Shown in pieces: positions 1 to 11,683 of a DNA stretch of 64,000 nucleotides. This DNA comes from Serilophus lunatus (lineage: Eukaryota; Chordata; Aves; Passeriformes; Eurylaimidae): assembly GCA_013399895.1 (NCBI GenBank), contig VXBA01001173.1, positions 354,589 to 418,588 of the forward strand, written 5' to 3'. The translations under genes were made by a program, and so were the position numbers. A model generated the notes under the pieces. It had not been told where the DNA came from, did no database searches, and was given only the letters and a program-made list of their open reading frames with translations. The first letter of the stretch is position 1. Each line of letters begins with the position of its first letter.

Positions 1-3000
1 AAAAGAATTGCATGAGGAAGCAGCCAAAAATAAATTTCATTTAAATATGAACATCTGTAAAATTTTGACCAGTTTGCTTTACCTTATCTATCCAGTCTAT
101 TTGTCAATTTTCCTTTCCTACAAAATTGAACAGCAAATTATTATTAGGAAATTTTTTGTATTCATAGTTTCATCTGAGACCCTTCTTTCAGTGAAATATT
201 TGTCCTTTACAAGAACAAATTGTATGTCAAGTTCTTTAAATGTTCAATTTCTCTGTAACCATTATCTGTTTACAAATATGTTTTCAGACTTCTATTAGTC
301 CTTTCCTTCTTGTTACCCATCTCCAATATGATTTACCTCCATAAGTGGCCTAAACTTCTGTTGCAATTTCATGTAAACAGATTTCAACTTTTGACAGCAT
401 GGTTCTGTTTAAGACTTGGATTCAGTGTGGCAGCATGAATCCATTTGAAGTAAGATATGTTGCCATCAACTATGAGGAGAACACATGCATATGTTTCTTC
501 CCCTGCCAAGCTATACCTGCAAAGTTTATTGGGTTTTATGTTGCCACATTAATTGCCCATTTTCTTTATAAAGTCCTTTAAAAGGCCTTTTATTAATCAT
601 CATCAGCCCAAAGCTGAGGAAAAGAAGAGGGAGGCTTTCTGGCAAACTGCTGGGCCAGCAGTAAGTAATTGACCTTGTTTTAAAAAATAGTACAAGAATA
701 ATCTGATTAAACAGCTAGAGTCTACAATGCCAGGCTGAACTCCTGAGATGAACTTCCTAATGCCTTTTACTCCAGCAAGGTTTGGTTTAAGGTCCAGGGC
801 ACACTTCTAACTCATTATGAAAGTAACAGTACAAAGTGGAAGTTATAGTGTGATACTTTTAATTTTCCATTACGTTCCAAAACCCCAAAATACTATGTGT
901 CTATTTTTCTCCATCTCAAAAAATATTTCACATTTTATGAAACTTTACAGAAAAAAAAAAGACAAAAGGAAAAAAAAACAAACAGTATTTCCTCAGACTT
1001 TATTACTCTTTCAGGCTACAACTTTAGTTCTCTTAGTGTGCTCAGTTTTCTGTCACAGACGTAGTAATATGTGATACAGTCTGAAGTGTATTACACACAA
1101 GTAATAATTTGTAGTAATAATTTTAGTAATTTGTGTTAAGGAGGCACAGGTTCTATAAATCCTATCTATAATTCCTTCACTATTTTTTGATCTCTTTATT
1201 CAAAGGTGTACAGCGATTTAAAGGGACTTAGTGCTAATATTCAAACAATGGCTTATCTAAGTAATGTAAAAGTTTATTTTAAAGCAATAAAAATATAAAT
1301 GTGGATTTGTTTGTAGTTTAGGAATCATAACCTTTAATAAAGTTGCATTTCAGCTTTTTTTTCAGTCAAAAATAAAAGTCAAACAGCTGAGAACCTTAAA
1401 TCATGCAGAGCAGATTTAAAGGTGAAAATTCCCTTTTAGAAGGGAATGATTTAAGATTACAAAACCCAGCTGTGTAAAGGTTTACCACAGGTGAAAAGCC
1501 AAGTGTTAGATCTACCAACTCATCCTGCCTTTTATGATCTGTGATGTTGCTGGACCACTGGAAAGCCAAAGGAATTACTATTCATCCTCGACAGAGCAGA
1601 ACTCCTAAGACCATCTTTCATATACAAGTGCCTGGATGAATGCTGTTTGTTTGTTTAGGATTTTTTTGTTTCATCTTATTTGTTATGTACTATATTATAT
1701 TCAAAAATTAAGAGTGGAAATAAGGCACACACGTACACTGGCTTGAGTGGGTTGGAAACTATGAGTAAAAATATCACAGTTTAGCTGCATTTTCCATAGA
1801 CAATGACAAAAAAAAATCCCACAACTACACTTTCCTACCAGATCTTGTCATTAGTACAGGGAAGGCTGTTTTCTCAATGCTGATCAGCTCTGCTTTTTTG
1901 TTTCAGAATCAGCATTCTCAGAGCTACAGATTTCTCAGAATAACTTCTTCAATCTAAATAGTCAATTATCTTCCTTACAGAAAAGGCATTCAGTTTTGTG
2001 CATCTTCACTTCTTTCAAAGGAGGTTAAAAAAATTTCCATATTATATTCTTACTGCCTACAGCATTTTAAAAGATTTCACATGGGTCTTTTTTTTTTTTT
2101 TTTTTTTATTTTATTTCCTTTGCCTTTCTGAAGGAGATAGCAATCATTTACCTCAGCAAGACATTTTTCTTGAAGAACAGTAAGCAGATAGAGATGACAC
2201 CACTGGTCATTTTAACTGATCCAACCTATTTGTCAATAGCGATATAGGGCAGGAGGTGATACGGATTCCATTTAATTTTACTACAGCCCAGGAATTTTTA
2301 CCCTCCTAATATATCAGTGGTATTTTTCTGCATTTGTAACACAAAAATACCTTGTCACTTGACTTTCCTAGGGACAGATAAGATACGGTGTCTTTCTCCG
2401 TCGACCAAAGGTAGAGATAAATCTGTGTAGGAGTGTAGGTGGCAAGCTAGAGAAGTCTGAGCTATTATTTACTCACCACTTGACAAAGACAGAAGCCAGA
2501 ACATTCTTTAGCATTTTTTTAATCATGGAAGGTCACGGATGCTCAATCATACTAAGCAGACCTATTCACAGAAAACCCTTTAGGTCTCCGAGCTCATCTG
2601 GCAGAGATTCTTCAGTATCTACGAAGAAGCACAGATTCCCATCACACCTCTCTCTGAGGGCAACATGCTCACACCTCTCCAATCTAGTAACATCTTTAGT
2701 GTCAAGACTAGCTAGGGGATAAATAACGAGAGTTCACTTTGCATATTTGTTTTCCTACGGTGAATCTGTATCATCCAAGGGGTTTTCTATCAGCTGTAGC
2801 TGAAATCGGTGTTCAGTGCAGGAGCTGTGCACTGTCTCACTGAAATCCAAAGGCAGTTCCAAATGAGTGCAGATAGTAGAGTTGAAAAAGGTCTCTGCTT
2901 GTTCTCCACATCTATAATTGTTGATAAAAGTAATTGCAAATAATTGCAATACCTATTGAAGGCACAGACGTTCAGGACATTCACTTCAAGGAGTAAACTA

Positions 3001-3019
3001 CAGTATGAACACATGGTTT
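1..3019. other. Unique AT-rich DNA, no gene found
   Basis: No recognisable gene. The longest ATG-to-stop frame is 96 codons (8-298, +) and its product looks like random translation of AT-rich DNA. Small structures only: a perfect 8-bp hairpin at 1428-1447 and a 20-nt poly-T run at 2088-2107. Segment 2480-2722 reads open for 80 codons but matches no family I know. Confidence 0.6.
2088..2107. repeat. Poly-T homopolymer, 20 nt
   Basis: Uninterrupted run of about 20 T. It could be the reverse complement of an A-tail from a minus-strand retrocopy, but the adjoining sequence shows no recognisable element, so I call it only a simple repeat. Confidence 0.85.
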
Positions 3020-3198
3020 GTGACTACTGGAACAGGGTCTTCAGCAAAGTGGTCACACCATCAAGCCTGCCAGAGTTCAAGAAGCATTTGGATAATACTC
3101 CCAAGGACATAGTGTTACTCTTATGAACAGTTGAGTGCAGGGCTGACTTGATGATTCTTGTGGTCCCTTCCAACTCAGCATATCCAGTGGCTCTGTGT
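3020..3198 (+). mobile_element. CR1 LINE 3'-end fragment (plus strand)
   Basis: A decayed CR1 tail. In order it shows the GTGGTCACACCATCAAGCCT block, a TTCAAGAAGCATTTGGATAA block (the C-terminal F-K-K-x-L-D part of ORF2), then the 3' untranslated part with GACTTGATGATTCTTGTGGT and CCCTTCCAACTCAGCATAT, and it stops in GGCTCTGTG. This variant of the tail (ggtcccttccaactcagca) differs from the ttttccaacc tail of the copies at 33.5-35.8 kb, so it probably belongs to another CR1 subfamily. The copy is 5'-truncated, as most CR1 insertions are. The left boundary is approximate. Confidence 0.75.
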
Positions 3199-5913
3199 AA
3201 AGACTGTCAAAAGAGGAAAGAACAAGCAAAGTTTCCAAATAGAACTAGTAAAGAAATTTGAACTATATGCATCTGGCAAGTCCATAACTTATAAAAGTAG
3301 ACCACCCCACTTTCATTTTATGGAAAGGAGTAAGTAAGAGTTGTAAATTTGACCTGTGTTCTTACAGACATACACAAATCAGTACTAATTTATGCCTCCT
3401 GCCTTATTTCTAGCTCTCATATCCAAATACCTTGTTATACCATACTTGAACCCTTTCAATGACAGCTTGTGGAATAAGTGGCACTGATGTTATGACATTC
3501 TCTTCTCATGTAGACCACAGGGAATCAGAGAACAGAGCTATAGCTTCAGAGCACATTTACACCCCATTCATCCTGGAGCTGTCCTTAAGGCTAAGTAACA
3601 TCCAGCTGCCCTAAATATCATATGGGCTTTGAACTCACTGTTTTTCTTTTGTCCTTGTCCTGGATCACAATTTCTCAAGGAATCACCAGGGAAAAGTGAT
3701 TTTGATCTGATAAGGGTTTATAATTTGTTCCAAGCAGAACAGCTTATCTCATTCCCTAGGAAAGCATGGCTTTAGGACAGCTTCGTCAAATCAGCAGAGT
3801 CTTTTGTCTTGCACCATGACTGATATAGAAACCCATTACTCTCTATACCTACACTGAGTTATAATACAAAGAATTGGATTCGTATTTCAAAAATAAAAAA
3901 ATCAATATATAGAAGAGAAGCCTGAACGAAGTAGCAAAACACAGATAGACAATCTATGCCCTGTATTAATTTTCTTCCCTTCATATTTCCATCTTCCATA
4001 TAATTATTTTAAAACGGAAATTAAAAAAAAAAAAAAAAAAAGGCCACAAAAATCTTGTTCATTGAAAACAAATGATTTGTCCCTTAAATGCATTTTCAAA
4101 CTACTGGAATAAACCCTGTATACTAACATCCAATTTGAATAATCATTTCTGTACTGTAGAGATAACATTTGCATCATGTAATGAAAGGAATGGGATAACA
4201 ATTACTTTTCCTTATTGAATAGGTAAGTAAATTGAGCTTGAAAATCCCTATAAATAGTAAGTGTAGAGGTTAGATCTTCCCACAGAAGGCTTAATCGAAA
4301 CATCAGTCCTTTTCTTTGGAAAAGAAATCCAATCATTTTTATTGTAATAAATGCTGGTTGTGAATTTTAGTTAGAGTTAGGAGACTTTCTCCCTCCAGAC
4401 TACCAGCTTTGAGTTATTTGCCCTAGAAATAAATTCTGAAATTATGAAGTCTCCATTTATATGGATGAGAGATTAAATATTAAGAGTAAATATATGACCT
4501 TAAGATATTTTCTCTAGTTTTGTCCTATTCTGGAAAACAAAATCAGTATAAATTCAAATACTCTATTTCTTTCAAAAATCCAACAGAAAATTCTTTTCAG
4601 AAAGTGATATGTATGAAGGTCATAAGTGACTACCAAGGGGAATGATTTAGTCCTTACCTAAATAATTCCTTTTTTAAGGAAAATTTGGAGAGGTATATTG
4701 CATAGTTGAACAAGTTTACCAATTTTTAGCGGTTGTCCTACCTTAAAAATAGAGCATATAATTTTGTGTTCTGCATTCACATAGCTTATCTAAATTGCTT
4801 TTCACTTTCTCGAGTATTTTGCCTCTGATTAAAAGAAAGGTATGGGTCACCATATTTACTTTAAAAATCCATCCTCAATTTCAAAATTATTTGAAAACCC
4901 ATTTTGAAGAAATGCCAGTTTTTGATTAAGGTCTCTCATCTAGCTATGTCATGCTAACTTGCTTTTGGAATATTATTGCTGAAACTTCTGGGCAGTCAAT
5001 GAGTTTTTGCTTAAGACATCGGACTCAGAAAATGGGATCTATTGCTTTCTTCTGCCATGAATTCTAGTGCCTTTCAGCCAAATTTTTAAGTGCCCCAGTT
5101 TCAAAATGTAAAACAGTGGATGAAGTTTAAGACAAACTATACAGAATTCCAGAGAAACTAGTGTGGTTAGAAGGCAAAGTTGTAAACAAATTCTATTTGT
5201 CTGATGCACAGAAAGGAAACTAAGTGAAACCAGTCATTGAAACATTTCACATTTCCATCATATTTATATTTAGCTCTATTTCATGGGCATGTTTGTATTA
5301 TGTGCAATTCTTGGGATATTAATGGTGCTACAAACTTGCTTGGGATTTGTAAATTTCCAGTGTAAATACTTGAAGCTTTAGTATGGAAACATTTCCAGAT
5401 AACAGGAGAAGATGGTGTTTTCTTACAGTTAAGAGCAAATGATGGGTCTACAAGTTGTGTTATTCCTTCTAAAGAGTAAGACCCTTGAAGAAGAAAGGTA
5501 GTGAAAAAGAAGAGTTGAAACAGGAAGTTACTAATTCATGGAGTCCTGCTGGGTGGATAACACAGTTGCAAGTTTTACAATGAAAGATAATCTACAAGAG
5601 GTAGAAAGCAGACTTGTCAGTTGTCTCTCAAAAGTCTGAGAAGAGGGTGCTTGAAAACATCTCCGTTTTTCTTCATGAAAAGAGTAGCTGCTTGCCTCAT
5701 AATGATGCCTTAAGGGGTATGCTTAATATTTTAGAGAATTCACTTTAGCTAGGTAGCTGGATAACTTGGAATATTAAGGGCCAGAAGAGCCTGTGTTCCT
5801 GTGTGTTTGCATTCTTGTGTGTAGATAAGTGGGTACAAGGCAAAACACAGAGTTAGGCTTCCAGGCCTATGAGGGGCTGGACATAGGTGGGTTCAAGTAA
5901 AAAAGGACAATTC
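3199..5913. other. Unique AT-rich DNA, no gene found
   Basis: No gene, RNA or well-defined repeat recognised. It holds a 19-nt poly-A run at 4023-4041 without a visible retrocopy upstream. The part from about 5500 to 5913 could include the unseen upstream part of the LTR called next. Confidence 0.55.
4023..4041. repeat. Poly-A homopolymer, 19 nt
   Basis: Uninterrupted run of 19 A in AT-rich unique DNA. There is no AATAAA-bearing transcript-like sequence directly upstream, so it is not called a processed pseudogene. Confidence 0.85.
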
Positions 5914-6105
5914 TGTCGGATGTTAGGGGAACATAGAAGTAATATGGACTTTAATTGGATAGTATGGGAGATGTGTGCTCAGAGTGTTATAAAAATAGGA
6001 AGATTGTTGTGATTTTCCTCTTTGGACCATTGGCCTTTGACCAGTAAAGCTGCTTCTCCCCTTCACTCTGTGTTTCTCAATTTTTTATCTGAGGCCCTCA
6101 TGGCA
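5914..6105 (+). mobile_element. Probable ERV LTR fragment (plus strand)
   Basis: LTR-like order of signals: a TGT start (TGTCGGATGTTAGG), a TATAAAA box at 5988-5994, a variant poly(A) signal AGTAAA at 6043-6048 followed by AGCTGCTTCTCC, then a pyrimidine-rich U5-like stretch ending near CCTCATGGCA. The roughly 55-nt spacing from TATA to poly(A) signal suits a class II (ERVK-like) LTR. I see no target-site duplication and the termini are not inverted copies of each other, so both boundaries are tentative and the element may start further upstream. No internal viral genes are present. Confidence 0.4.
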
Positions 6106-9100
6106 TCAATGGTTTTTGTGTTCGTCTTCTTGACCTCATTTTCATTTCTCTCCTTCCCAAACATGATGTCTTGTTGAGGACATTTCATTTGTTGCCCACC
6201 AGTGGACAAGAAGAGTTCATTGAACACTCAGTTTCATGTAATTTCCTCAAATTTTCCAGTGAGTTTTCTACCAGTATTTAATAATGATAAATTGAAAACA
6301 AACACACACCTTGTTGCTATCATTCAAAGGGTAGAGATAAAATACCAGGTAATCCTTTTTTTTAAGTTATTAAGTTTGCTAGAGGCATAGTGCTGAATGA
6401 GACAAATACTTCTTTTGCATGCGCTTCGTTGTTATTTGTCCAGGAAAGACCTAGCAGGATATCCAAATTGCTAGTGATGGTGGCTAGTGAAACTGTGCAC
6501 AAACCCAGATCTTCTCTTTTGCAAACACTCATTCACAAAGACTTGAAAGCAGAATACAAAATGCTTTGCAGTGAAGTTTTCAGTATGTTCTCCTACATTA
6601 GTCTTTGTTCCTTAATGGAAGAAATAGGATTTGTCTACTTATTTACTCAGTTCTCACAGGCGTGGGACAAAAAGATAAATGTTAGTCAGAGAAGAATTTA
6701 AGATAATGTTAAAATGAAATAGAAGGAAAACCACAAATATAAATGTTTGATCTGTGTTCTTTTTGTTTGTTTGTTTTTGTGTGTATTACTCATTGAATTA
6801 CCCTAGGTGATCGTATTAAAAGCAAGTTTACAGAACATGCACATTCCATTGAAATGGAAATAATGAGAAAAAAAACACAGCAGAGCAGTGTGGTCATATG
6901 CAGAATTACTTCTTCATGAACTTTTCTCTAAGGAAAATAGTTTGCCAATTAGATTTTAAAATAAAACTCTAGTGACACAAAAATGGTTTTTACTACAGAA
7001 TTCTCTGTAAATGAAAGTCTGAGGAAATAAACTAGTCATTGCAAAACTTGATTTAAATAGATAATTTTACAAATAAAGACTGCAACTTTATAACTAAACA
7101 GATTTGCAAAAGAATTTCAAGCTTTTCAGGTTGCAGCATGCAGGAGTTTGATATTCCCCTGAGCAGAGGAATTTAAGACCTGTCAGCCTTATTATGAAAT
7201 AGCAAGATATGGGACATTTTTACTTCTATTGGATAAACTCTCATATTGTCATATTAAATTCTGCATTCACTCTCGTTCTCTTCATATCAGAAAGGACAAG
7301 CCTGAAGCAGAAGTGGTTTATGATTCTATTTTATAACACATATCACTTCATTTTTGGTTTTCAGTACTTTTTTAAAGATTACTTCAAAATAATAACAAGT
7401 TTTAAGTTTTCACATCTAAGCCTTCTTGTGCTCTTCTTCCATTTTTTCATTAACAGGTAGTCATTGTATCGTCATGTAGTGATGATAAAGAAACAAGACA
7501 GTCAATTCACAGAAACAAAAATATACTTAAAAAACCAAGGCAATCAATTAACAATGGTGATTAAGGGTAAGAATAACAGCAGTATGAATTTATTCACCAA
7601 AAAATGAGCAAGTGAAACCCAAAATAAAACAGTTTGTGTCTGAGTGACTACAAGAGCAAGAAGAAATTTAGCTCTGTGTGGAGTAAAAACTGGTTTGCCC
7701 ACAGAGGTTATTTTGAAGAAAAGCATATGTGCGGGTATAGTAAAATCAGAGGAAGTAGGACACAAGTGCATCAAGTTCTGAGAAGAATACACCCAAGTTT
7801 TCTAATTCAATGTTGATAGAAATGTCACACAATGAGTAAAACAAAATCAAGCACCAACGACAATAAATTGTGAAGAAAAGTAAGGGTGGTCTTATTCTTA
7901 CTGGGCAGGGTATGACATTCTTATGACCTACATCAGGTTTTCAAAATCAAAAAGTGCATAGATCCAAATAAACTTCTGGCTCAAATAAAAACATAATTTA
8001 CAGAAACTAGAGATGGGAAGAAGGCAAAGTATCTGGGTCTCAATTATATAAGAACTTATACTAAAAACTCACTGTAGTCAAAGGGATTACTCATTCGAGT
8101 GAACAAGAATTCAAGTACCTATATATGCTCACACAGAACTGGCCTATTACAACAGTCAAAGAACAAGGCACATTTAAAATGTCAATCATTATTTAAAAGC
8201 ATCTTTAGTACAAATATTTTACTTTTGGTTGCTCCATGCTTTCTAAGTGGATGGCTAGGTTGCTGTAGGAATCATAGCACAGAATGATAGGGTACATCCT
8301 TTGAAAGCAGCCCTGACTCACATCCTTACACATGCATAAAGCAAAAGCAGATCTCACTCAGAACATTTCACTTGTGCAAGTCGATTTTTCAATGTACTGT
8401 AAAAACAATCTTCCTGTGCACAAGTAAAAAAACTAGGAAAAATAACATTCATTTGCGCAGTTTTGACTACAGCCTCCAGTGCTTACATCTCCACTGATAC
8501 TTGTGAGGTTTCTCAACAGCTGAACTGCCACACAAAACAGAAAATTCACTGATTATTAGGTTATTTGAACTGCTAAGAGATCGTTTCCTTCTGTTTTTAT
8601 AGCTTTTTTTCACATTAGTCTGGGGGATACCTCTTACCCTCAAGGAAAAGACCTGATGAATATTTCCAGTGTTTAACCATGCATTTCCAAAAATCAAACT
8701 TGTTAAAAAATATCAGTATGCAGAAAGGAGAAAGTTATGTGAAAAATTTGGTTATATCTCTTGATAAGATTTTTCTAAATAGAATTAGTACTTTCAAATT
8801 GAATCACAGAGAAGGAACAAAACTTCTGTCTCTCTTAGTTTTCTGATGTCTCTGTCTGTCTCTTTCCACACCTTACATGGATGTCCCACATCACAGGAAA
8901 TTAATAAAATATGTATATTAATGTACATGTAGATAAAAGGGAGTTTAAAATCCATTTTTATGCATCTCTCTTTATATATACACACACATACATATATAAA
9001 ACTTTCCAAAAATAACTCATTATCCCATGGCAGAAAACTCCCATCAACAGTGTTAGTATCTTTTGTCTTCTCTCAAATGTGAGACATATTTCCTTAAAAA

Positions 9101-9903
9101 TACTTTGATTTCCTCATGGGATTTTTAGATAGTCCTGCTTTCCAAACCACATTTTCCAGATACCTTTAATCAGAGTATGAATTTGACATGTCTGACATTT
9201 TGCATGTATGTTTTGAAACTTGTTATATACAAGGTTTAAAACATGGCCATTTACTGATTTTTTTAAAGACTCTTATAGGGTTCATGTTCTAGATAAGTTT
9301 TTGATCATTTAAATAGTTTCTTGTGTGTTATTTACTGAGGAAAGTATTGTTGGAAGCATGAAACATGAAAATTAAAAGACATGATGAAAACAACGAAACC
9401 AGATGGAAGTTTTGTGGTTTGTGTCGCCATGACACTGGGGTGTAACACCAGGTAGGTGGAAGCCTTATGGCTCTGTTTCTACTTAATATCCAGAAATGTT
9501 TTGTAGAAACCAAGTATAATTTTATATATTTCAAATTATTAATATCTTTTTTACTAATCATTTCATTGTTACTATTCTAGTCTTTGACAAATGACAGGCC
9601 ATTCGTGTTGGAAAATTTCTAATAAGGGAAAAATAATTACTATATATGAAACTGCCTGATCCCTTTTTCCTAGTGACAACTTCTTACACTAAAGGAGGCT
9701 GACCCAACCAATTTTTTCAAAGAATTTTACTAAGCTTTAGGGCAGCATATTTTTTTTCTCAGGAAAAATATATAATCACTAAAAGAGTTCTTCTGGAGTC
9801 TCTGTTATGAGCAACTTTATTACATGCTTTCCTTCACTTGTTATTTAAGGCCAAATGCAGTTCTGGGCATTTACAAATACCACACATGTCTGCTAGGACA
9901 TGT
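6106..9903. other. Unique AT-rich DNA, no gene found
   Basis: No gene recognised. Frames of 103 codons (6390-6701, +) and about 80 codons (7209-7460 + and 7544-7792 -) match no family I know. A short CR1-tail-like string lies at about 8268-8310 but is too short to call. TA/CA-rich simple sequence is at about 8968-8999. Confidence 0.55.
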
Positions 9904-9963
9904 AAGTATTACTTAAATAATATACGTACGTAATACTTAAGTAATTATTCATAAGTATTACTT
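9904..9963. repeat. Cluster of inverted and direct AAGTATTAC repeats
   Basis: AAGTATTACTT occurs at 9904-9914 and again at 9953-9963. Its reverse complement GTAATACTT lies between them at 9930-9938, flanking the palindromic core TACGTA. The strand can therefore fold on itself. No terminal features of a known transposon family are recognised. Confidence 0.6.
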
Positions 9964-10892
9964 GTCCTTATCATGCTACAGTTAGGATCAGGGAATCATT
10001 TTATTATTACCAGAAGCAGACAGTGGCTTTTATGAAACCAAAAGTAAAGAGTAATTCCCCCATTTAAAGATATATTGTCCTCTGTATTTTCTATCTGTTG
10101 CTATGTCAGCAAATTTTATGACAAATTTCTGAAAAAATTCCTTTGGTATCGCATTAGCTTTTTTATGAAGGTGCTTTCTAAAATCTAATCTAAATTTAGA
10201 CTTGTAACCATTTTAACACACAGCTTTAAAAATGGAAACCATTAAAGTTTAGCACATTGTATATCTAAGAGGCATCTTCAAACTCTCCATTTATGGATGA
10301 GATTCAAAATTTCCATGCATGTGTCTCCATCATTGGCTATAAAAGCTCTCACTTTTACACTACTCCACAGTGATATTATCAAGTCCTTACTAGAGACAAA
10401 AAAAAGACATCACAGGGGCAACCGTTGATTTTTCAGGGAAAAAGCAGCTTTAAACTGAATTGTCTTAGATTTGCATCTGATCGTCTAGTTTCTATTAAAT
10501 GACACTGCCAGGTTCTTCTTGTAAGACCACCAATAAATTTTTAGTTTCTAACACTATAGTTTTCATTTCAGGCTTGAACAAGAGTTTCACCTCCCAATCC
10601 ATTCAGCAGAGAAGGGTGAAGAGGCATAACATTTTGTCTCAGGTTGGGGGGGTTAGCTCTTTCTCAGAAAGTTAGGAAGTATTCATTTCCTCACACAAGA
10701 AATTTTGTGATACCCAAAGTTCATCTCTGTAGACCCAAAACGAAGAAATATTAATTTGACTTGTTTTAGAGCAGAAGCAGAGAAAGGAATTTCTCCCTAG
10801 AAATGAATCTCCGCAAATGTATAAATATTCTGCATTAATAAATGTGTGAGCTAATATAAGACTAGACATACGGAATGAACATGCCACCTCCC
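9964..10892. other. Unique AT-rich DNA, no gene found
   Basis: No gene, RNA or repeat recognised. Base composition changes sharply near 10880, where the GC-rich LTR-like block begins. If that LTR is complete, its upstream part may lie in the last 250 bases here. Confidence 0.5.
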
Positions 10893-11683
10893 TGTCAGGC
10901 ACAGCAGGTGCCGGGGCCACCTCAGCCCGTTCCCCTGAGACCCCGCCACGAGCCACGAGCTGTGGCAGCCGATGCACGGGCCCTCGAGTGCCCATGGTGC
11001 TGGCAGGGCTGCATCTCCTCCTCCTGGTGAAGTGCAGCCGTGAGGTGCTTTGGCAGGAACACTACATATTGCTTCATGCTGAAATCTCGGAGAGAGGGCA
11101 GCAAACAGCACCGCCATCCAGTGGGGAGGCAAGACGCACAGGAAGAGGACCCTGAGCAAACACAAGAACGGGCAGCCCACAAAAGCAGGTGCCATGGAAG
11201 TTCTGCCTCTTTCATCTTCCTTCAACATTGGAGAGAGGCACGGCTCCCCTTTTAGCTCCCTTGCAATGCGGCGTCATCACGGTTCGCTCTCCGTCATCTC
11301 CCTTGGCACGGGCAGCACCATGGCATCACTGGAGCATGGGCAGTGACAGCAGAGAACCCCCTGGTGGCAACATGAGTGTGGTATCTCTCCCCTTGGGGTT
11401 CCTTTTCACTGTCGTTCTTTTCCAGCAGCTCTGGAGTGGGACTATTGTTGTCCACATTGCAGCCTCCCCTTCCTTCCTCTCCCTCCTGAGCCCAGCAGCC
11501 AGCCCGGGGCAGCAGAGTGGTTTTCTTCTTTTTCTTGAGTGTTATTGTCGGGTTATTGTTTCTTGTAACTGGCTTATGCAGATAGGGGTTTCATAGCCCA
11601 CAGATAATAAACTGGGTTTGTTGTAGTCTTTCTCTTGAATCTCTCGGCACCCAGTAGTGCCCCCTAGCATCCAAACCAGGACA
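10893..11683 (+). mobile_element. GC-rich LTR-like element, 3' end clear, 5' end uncertain
   Basis: The block is much richer in GC and CpG than its surroundings. Its right end reads like an LTR: poly(A) signal AATAAA at 11606-11611, then a short U5 with CTTGAATCTCTCGGCACCC and a terminal AAACCAGGACA, the usual 3' terminus of many avian ERVL-type LTRs (reverse complement TGTCCTGGTTT). A possible start is TGTCAGG at 10893, weakly complementary to the 3' terminus, but the flanks (ctccc and tcaaa) do not form a target duplication. No TATA box is obvious. Overlapping open frames on both strands, up to 135 codons, reflect GC richness and not a gene. Confidence 0.5.

Noticed and set aside
1428..1447. 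Perfect 8-bp hairpin with 4-nt loop as a terminator or small RNA
   Set aside because: Too short for a microRNA precursor, and intrinsic terminators are not expected in nuclear vertebrate DNA. Consistent with chance.
8268..8310. GAATCATAGCACAGAATGATAG, like a reversed CR1 end
   Set aside because: The following sequence does not continue into the CR1 tail, so it is too short to call.
10851..11596. Overlapping frames of 71-135 codons on both strands, possibly a small GC-rich gene
   Set aside because: Frames occur in several phases on both strands, as expected for GC-rich noncoding DNA. The block ends like an LTR.
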